64,000 bases of DNA, from assembly GCF_014202315.1 (NCBI RefSeq), contig NZ_JACHGN010000016.1:1-64000 (forward strand), written 5' to 3'. The notes beneath the pieces were generated by a model. The model was not told the origin of the DNA. It ran no database searches and worked only from the letters and a program-made list of their open reading frames with translations. Every line of letters starts with the position of its first letter. Position 1 is the first letter of the stretch. The stretch is from Thermocatellispora tengchongensis. Lineage in GTDB: Bacteria > Actinomycetota > Actinomycetes > Streptosporangiales > Streptosporangiaceae. Made by a program: the position numbers and the translations under genes. Positions 59,962 through 64,000 of this stretch are shown piece by piece.

Positions 59962-60921
59962 TCATCCCTTGACCCATCGGGCCATGTCGGCGTACGTCTG
60001 CTCCAACTGGGGGAGGGCCGGGCGGGCCAGGTGGCCGTGGTCGACGTCGGGCACGGTGTCCAGGACGACCTCCACCCCGGCCTCGCGCAACTGCCGGGCG
60101 AAATGCTCGCCCGACGCCCGGAGGCCGTCGTACTCATCGTTGATGATCATGGTGGGTGGGAGGCCGGTGAGGTCGTCCGCGAGGCCCGGCATGGCGTAGG
60201 GGGTCGCCTCGCTGATCGGCGCGCCAAGGTAGTTCTCCACGATCGGGGTCAGCAGGTGCGGGGCGAAGGCGGCGGCGGGCGACAGCCGGTCCAGTTTCTC
60301 CTGTAGTTCCGGTGACGCCGGAGGCAGTTCGGGGTGGAGGCAGGGGTAGGCGAGCAGGAGCGCGGCCGGCATCGGCGCCCCCTCGTCCCGTACGCGCAGC
60401 GCGGCTCCCGCGGCGAGGTTGCCGCCGGCGCTCGCGCCTCCCAGGGTGACGCGCGCCGGGTCGGCGCCCAGGTCCTTCGCCTTGTCCACCGCCCACAGGT
60501 ACGCCGCCACCACGTCGTCCAGCGGGACCGGGTAGTGCACCCCGTCCTTGGCCAGCCGGTAGTCGACGGAGACCACCACGGCGTCGGCCCGCACGCAGAC
60601 CTCTCGCGCCGTCGCGTCGGCCTCCGGGCCTTCGAGGTCGCCCGCGGCCCAGGCGCCACCGTGGCACCACACGAACAGCGGACGGCCGTCGGCGTCCGTC
60701 TCCGGCGTGTAGACCCGGACGGCGCACGAGCCCGTCGCATGGTCCACCGTCACATCGCGCACCCGTGCCGCCGGAGCGGAGTACCGGGCTTCGCCTTCCC
60801 TCGGTGCGCGCAGCCGTGCGGCCAGTTCGGGGTCCGGCGTCCGTGCGTCAGGGTGATCGGCCCCCAGGTGCGCGTGCTCGAGAAACAGCGTCCGAAGGCG
60901 ATCCCAGTACGCGTCTGCCAT
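59962..60921 (-). CDS. Alpha/beta hydrolase of the hormone-sensitive-lipase (Aes) family
   Basis: A 319-residue esterase with the HSL oxyanion motif in WCHGGAWAAGDLE (HGGA), nucleophile in GGASAGGNLAAG, acid in INDEYDGLR and His in DVDHGHL. It is soluble and of typical length. It lies between the other esterase and the GH78 gene on the same strand, but the gaps of about 140 bases leave cotranscription open. Confidence 0.88.
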   Translation of the reverse strand: MADAYWDRLRTLFLEHAHLGADHPDARTPDPELAARLRAPREGEARYSAPAARVRDVTVDHATGSCAVRVYTPETDADGRPLFVWCHGGAWAAGDLEGPEADATAREVCVRADAVVVSVDYRLAKDGVHYPVPLDDVVAAYLWAVDKAKDLGADPARVTLGGASAGGNLAAGAALRVRDEGAPMPAALLLAYPCLHPELPPASPELQEKLDRLSPAAAFAPHLLTPIVENYLGAPISEATPYAMPGLADDLTGLPPTMIINDEYDGLRASGEHFARQLREAGVEVVLDTVPDVDHGHLARPALPQLEQTYADMARWVKG

Positions 60922-61068
60922 GTCTTTCCACTCTTCCTCTCCGCCGCCTGGGGCGGCCGTTAGGTCACGTCGGCGCTGCTCCGGCGCCACCCGCCCGAGC
61001 CGGGCCTCGCTCAGGGTGCGGGTCCGTGCGAAGGCGGCGGGGTCCACTGCGATTGCGGGTGCGGGAGG

Positions 61069-63309
61069 TCACAGGGCGCTGGGGAACGTGTGGGCGCCTC
61101 CGGTCACCGTGTGGCGGGTGCCGTCGGGCAGGACGACGTCCGCCTCGATCCCCTCCGGGACGTGGACCTCGACCTCGAACCCCGCGTCCTGACGGCGCCA
61201 GCCGCACTCGACGCGGCCGTGGGGCGTGTTCAAGGTGCCCCGCGCCCAGTCGAGGCCCGGGCCGGGAGTGGGCTGCAGCAGGACGCGGGCGTAGCCGGGT
61301 TCGGCGGGGCGGATGCCGGCGACCGTCTTGTAGAGCCAGTCGACGACCGCGCCGAGCGCGTAGTGGTTGAAGCTGGTCATCTCGCCCGGGTTGACGGTGC
61401 CGTCGGGCAGCAGGGAGTCCCAGCGTTCCCAGATCGTGGTGGCGTCCATGGTCACGGCGTAGAGCCAGGACGGGCACCGCTCCTGCAGCAGGAGCCGGTA
61501 GGCGTCGTCGATGTGCCCGGTCTCGGTGAGGGCCCAGGTGACGTAGGGGGTGCCGGCGAAGCCGGTGGCGACGTGGTGGCCGTCTGCCCGTACGAGGGCG
61601 GCGAGCCGGTCTCCGGCGGCCTGGCGCGGCTCGCCGTCGAGCAGCCCGAAGTGGATGGCCAGCGCGTAGACCGTTTGCGCGTCGGAGTGGATGGTGCCGT
61701 CGTCGTGCACGTAGTGCTTCAAGAAGGCCTCGCGGGTGCGGCCGGCCAGGTCGCGCCAGCGGCGGGCGTCCTGATCCTCGCCCAGGATGGCGGCCGCGTC
61801 GGCGGCGAAGGAGGCGCTGCGGTACAGGCAGGCCGTCGCGACGACCCCTGTGTCGGCTTTCGCCTGGTGGGGCCGGTCGGGTGGCGCGGCCGGGTCGAGC
61901 CAGTCGCCGAACTGGAAGCCCTGGTCCCACAGGCCGGACGGGGAGAGCCGGGCTTCGACTCCCTCCAGGTGCCGGACGATGGCGGGGTAGTGCTCGGCCA
62001 GGCGGTCGCGGTCGCCGTACGCCTGCCACAGGCTTTCCGGCACCCAGACGGCGGCGTCTCCCCAGATCGCGGTCGGCCCGAGCATGGGTTCGCTCTTCGC
62101 GCGGACCTCTGCGGGCGCGAGTTTCAGCACGTTGGGCACCACGAACGGGACGTATCCGGAGTGTTCGGTCTCCACTGCGAGGTCGAGCAGCCAGCCGTGC
62201 AGGATGTCGGCGCAGTCGAACTGGTAGCAGGCGGCCGGTGCGTAGACGGCGATGTCGCCGGTCCAGCCGAGACGCTCGTCGCGTTGCGGGCAGTCGGTGG
62301 GCAGGTCGAGGAAGTTGCCCTTCTGGCTCCAGGCGGAGTTCTCCACCAGCCGGTTGACCAGCGGGTTCGAGCACTCGAACGTGCCGGTGCGGCGCATGGC
62401 GGAGTGCACCACGACGGCCTCCAGGTCGTCCGCGGTGACGTCGATTCCCGACACCTCGGCGTAGCGGAAGCCGTGGAAGGTGAGCGTAGGCTCGAAGACG
62501 TCCTCGGGGCCGCCGGACAGCACGAACGTGTCGGTGGCGCGGGCGCCGCGCAGCGGCCGGGTGGCCAGTTCCCCGTGCTCCAGGACTTCGGCGTGCCGGA
62601 CGGTGATCTCGGTCCCGGCCGGGCCACTCGCTCGCAGCCGGATCCAGCCGACGAGGTTCTGCCCGAAGTCCACGAGGGTCTTCCCGCTGGGGGATGACCA
62701 GACGCGCACCGGCCGTAGCGTCTCGTGCCGGGTGATGGCCGGCTTCGTCTGCGGCACCAGCGTGGCGCGGTCGAAGTCGGCTGTGCGGACGGGCAGCCGC
62801 TCGCCGGATGGCGGGCGGGCGTCGATGCGTACCCCGTCGTACAGGCTGTTCTCGGTGACCTGGGAGCGGCGCGCGCTCCAGTGCGGCCCGGTCACCAGCA
62901 CCTGGGTGGCGCCGTCGCGGTAGGTCACCTCCAGTTCCGCGACGAAGCCGATCGAAGGGCCGTAGTCCAGGTTCAGGCCGGCGAAGCCGAGGCCGCCGCG
63001 CCACCAGCCGTTGCCGAGGAGCACCTCGACATCGACGGTGTCGGCGATGTGGGCGATGTCGGCGATGAGGTCGGTGACGTCGTGTTCCTGCACCTGGAGC
63101 CGCCACTCGTAGGCGCTCCAGCCGGGGGAGAGGACGGCGTCGCCGACGGCGCGTCCGCCGATGCGAGCCTCGTATACGCCGTGGGCCGTAGCCCGGAAGA
63201 CGGCCCCCGCCACCTGCGAGGCCGGCTGGTCGAGCGCGAGCCGGGCGCTGAGCACGAGGGCCGTGCCGCGTTCCGCATCAGCGGTGATCATGAAGGCGTG
63301 GTCGAGCAC
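61069..63309 (-). CDS. Alpha-L-rhamnosidase, GH78
   Basis: A 746-residue glycosidase removing terminal rhamnose. The N-terminal beta domain (Bac_rhamnosid_N) includes ARIGGRAVGDAVLSPGWSAY. A middle beta domain has KTLVDFGQNLVGWIRLRASG. The (alpha/alpha)6 catalytic domain starts at LPTDCPQRDERLGWTGD and contains TIWERWDSLLPDG with candidate general acid/base Asp/Glu residues. There is no signal peptide, so it is cytoplasmic. I choose GTG 63309 because AAAGGAGA lies at ideal spacing. It is shorter than many GH78 enzymes because extra N-terminal domains are absent. Confidence 0.9.
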   Translation of the reverse strand: MLDHAFMITADAERGTALVLSARLALDQPASQVAGAVFRATAHGVYEARIGGRAVGDAVLSPGWSAYEWRLQVQEHDVTDLIADIAHIADTVDVEVLLGNGWWRGGLGFAGLNLDYGPSIGFVAELEVTYRDGATQVLVTGPHWSARRSQVTENSLYDGVRIDARPPSGERLPVRTADFDRATLVPQTKPAITRHETLRPVRVWSSPSGKTLVDFGQNLVGWIRLRASGPAGTEITVRHAEVLEHGELATRPLRGARATDTFVLSGGPEDVFEPTLTFHGFRYAEVSGIDVTADDLEAVVVHSAMRRTGTFECSNPLVNRLVENSAWSQKGNFLDLPTDCPQRDERLGWTGDIAVYAPAACYQFDCADILHGWLLDLAVETEHSGYVPFVVPNVLKLAPAEVRAKSEPMLGPTAIWGDAAVWVPESLWQAYGDRDRLAEHYPAIVRHLEGVEARLSPSGLWDQGFQFGDWLDPAAPPDRPHQAKADTGVVATACLYRSASFAADAAAILGEDQDARRWRDLAGRTREAFLKHYVHDDGTIHSDAQTVYALAIHFGLLDGEPRQAAGDRLAALVRADGHHVATGFAGTPYVTWALTETGHIDDAYRLLLQERCPSWLYAVTMDATTIWERWDSLLPDGTVNPGEMTSFNHYALGAVVDWLYKTVAGIRPAEPGYARVLLQPTPGPGLDWARGTLNTPHGRVECGWRRQDAGFEVEVHVPEGIEADVVLPDGTRHTVTGGAHTFPSAL

Positions 63310-63335
63310 GCTGCTGTCTCCTTTCGTTACACGCA

Positions 63336-63637
63336 CTACGCCGCGTCGAGCACCGCTTTCAGCGCGGAGACGATCCGCAGGACGTTGCTCGCGGCCTGCC
63401 TGCGGTGGGTGAGATAGCCGTGGGCGGCACCGACAGTGCCGCGCCACCCGACTGCGGCTCGGTCACCGTCTCGGCGAAGGCCGCCACCACCGGCCCGAAC
63501 CGCGCCTCGAACGTACCCCCGGCCTCACTCACCGGATGCCTTCCTCGCGCAGGCGGGCCGCCAGGCGGCCGAGGATGGCGTGCGCGACGTCGAGCCCGAC
63601 CAGGTTGAGGCGGCCGGTGGAACTCGTGGTCGCTCAT
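63336..63637 (-). pseudogene. Broken small genes between the rhamnosidase and beta-glucosidase
   Basis: ATG 63637 overlaps the stop of the upstream gene and gives MSDHEF. Sensible sequence then continues in another frame (RLNLVGLDVAHAILGRLAAR, ending EEGIR). A second start follows with GGTFEARFGPVVAAFAETV, like the start of a serine hydrolase. It changes frame again to GYLTHRRQAASNVLRIVSAL and stops at 63336. At least two frame changes and large losses are needed to explain this. Confidence 0.6.
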
Positions 63638-64000
63638 GAGGTTTCCTTCCGCGCGGCGGCGGCGAGTGCGGTGATGGCGTCGGAGGTGAGCCCGAGGACG
63701 GGCCCGGCGAACTTGGCGAGCGGGATCTGGGCGACGGCGGACAGCACCAGAGGATCGACCTCATCGAGCTTGACGGCACCGGGATGCTCGGTGAGCCGTT
63801 TCCGGAGCAGATTCCCACCGACCGGATGGTCGAGCCACTCGCCCAGGAGGACGCGCCGGTCAGCTCGTCGGCTACGCCGTCGCCCGGCGTGTGCAGCTCG
63901 GCCCGCAGCCGGATGTCACGGGAGGAAGCGCCCACCTCGACCGTGAACGCGCCCGGGTCGATGCGCCAGCCGCCCCGCTTCGTGGAGTACCAGGCCAGGT
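63634..64000 (-). pseudogene. 3' end of a GH3 beta-glucosidase, frameshifted, continuing past the window
   Basis: From the right edge the minus strand reads LAWYSTKRGGWRIDPGAFTV, then EVGASSRDIRL, the fibronectin-III-like C-terminal domain of GH3 enzymes. Near 63880 this frame becomes low-complexity, while another frame continues with LLGEWLDHPVGGNLLRKRL and LGLTSDAITALAAAARKE to the stop at 63634. One frameshift separates the two parts. The catalytic domains lie outside the window. Confidence 0.65.

Noticed and set aside
1-64000. CRISPR arrays, rRNA, tRNA and intact insertion sequences
   Set aside because: No regularly spaced repeats, RNA-gene signatures or transposase genes were found. The two tandem repeats seen are coding.

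Overview
The window is chromosomal DNA from a high-GC actinomycete. The evidence is the strong G/C bias at third codon positions, frequent GTG/TTG starts, an F420-type LLM oxidoreductase, a RepSA/Xis/Int integrative element and a GPP34 protein. A streptosporangial genus is plausible, but nothing here fixes it. I see no rRNA, tRNA or CRISPR array.

Layout. (1) 1-5.87 kb is the right part of an actinomycete integrative element (AICE): winged-helix and GntR regulators, a rolling-circle Rep, Xis and a tyrosine integrase. Its integrase end cuts a response-regulator gene, leaving about 57 codons next to the intact histidine kinase. (2) 6.0-9.9 kb holds that kinase and a divergent ABC exporter pair. 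(3) 10-18.9 kb is a minus-strand operon of nine tightly packed or overlapping genes that can take tryptophan through kynurenine and 3-hydroxyanthranilate to 2-aminomuconate and 2-oxopent-4-enoate. (4) 19.2-29.5 kb carries two amidohydrolases, an XRE-cupin regulator, a complete Dpp-type ABC importer, a TIGR04076-like protein and an LLM oxidoreductase. Two near-identical operator-like sites link the amidohydrolase promoter to the regulator/importer promoter. (5) 29.5-33 kb has an AraC-type regulator, small membrane proteins, a broken hydrolase and an intact hydrolase.

(6) 33-50.4 kb is a long minus-strand catabolic operon with a divergent PucR-type regulator: DUF917 protein, HyuA-like protein, peptide-type ABC importer with a permease-ATPase fusion, a GAF-PucR regulator, degradative class II HMG-CoA reductase, HMG-CoA lyase, a CaiB-type CoA-transferase, a YtcJ-like amidohydrolase and a MaoC-like hydratase. 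Together these suggest import and release of a branched C6 acid, its CoA activation, conversion to HMG-CoA and cleavage to acetyl-CoA plus acetoacetate. Mevalonate or an anhydromevalonyl conjugate fits best; the substrate is inferred, not shown.

(7) 50.5-64 kb holds accessory genes: a TPR protein, methionine aminopeptidase with a divergent XRE regulator, TetR/reductase and TetR/DsbA pairs with clear palindromic operators, GPP34, esterases and a GH78 rhamnosidase. Decayed genes lie among them: an ABC ATPase without its Walker A, a permease scar, an F420-reductase-like tail, and frameshifted sugar-hydrolase genes at the right edge.
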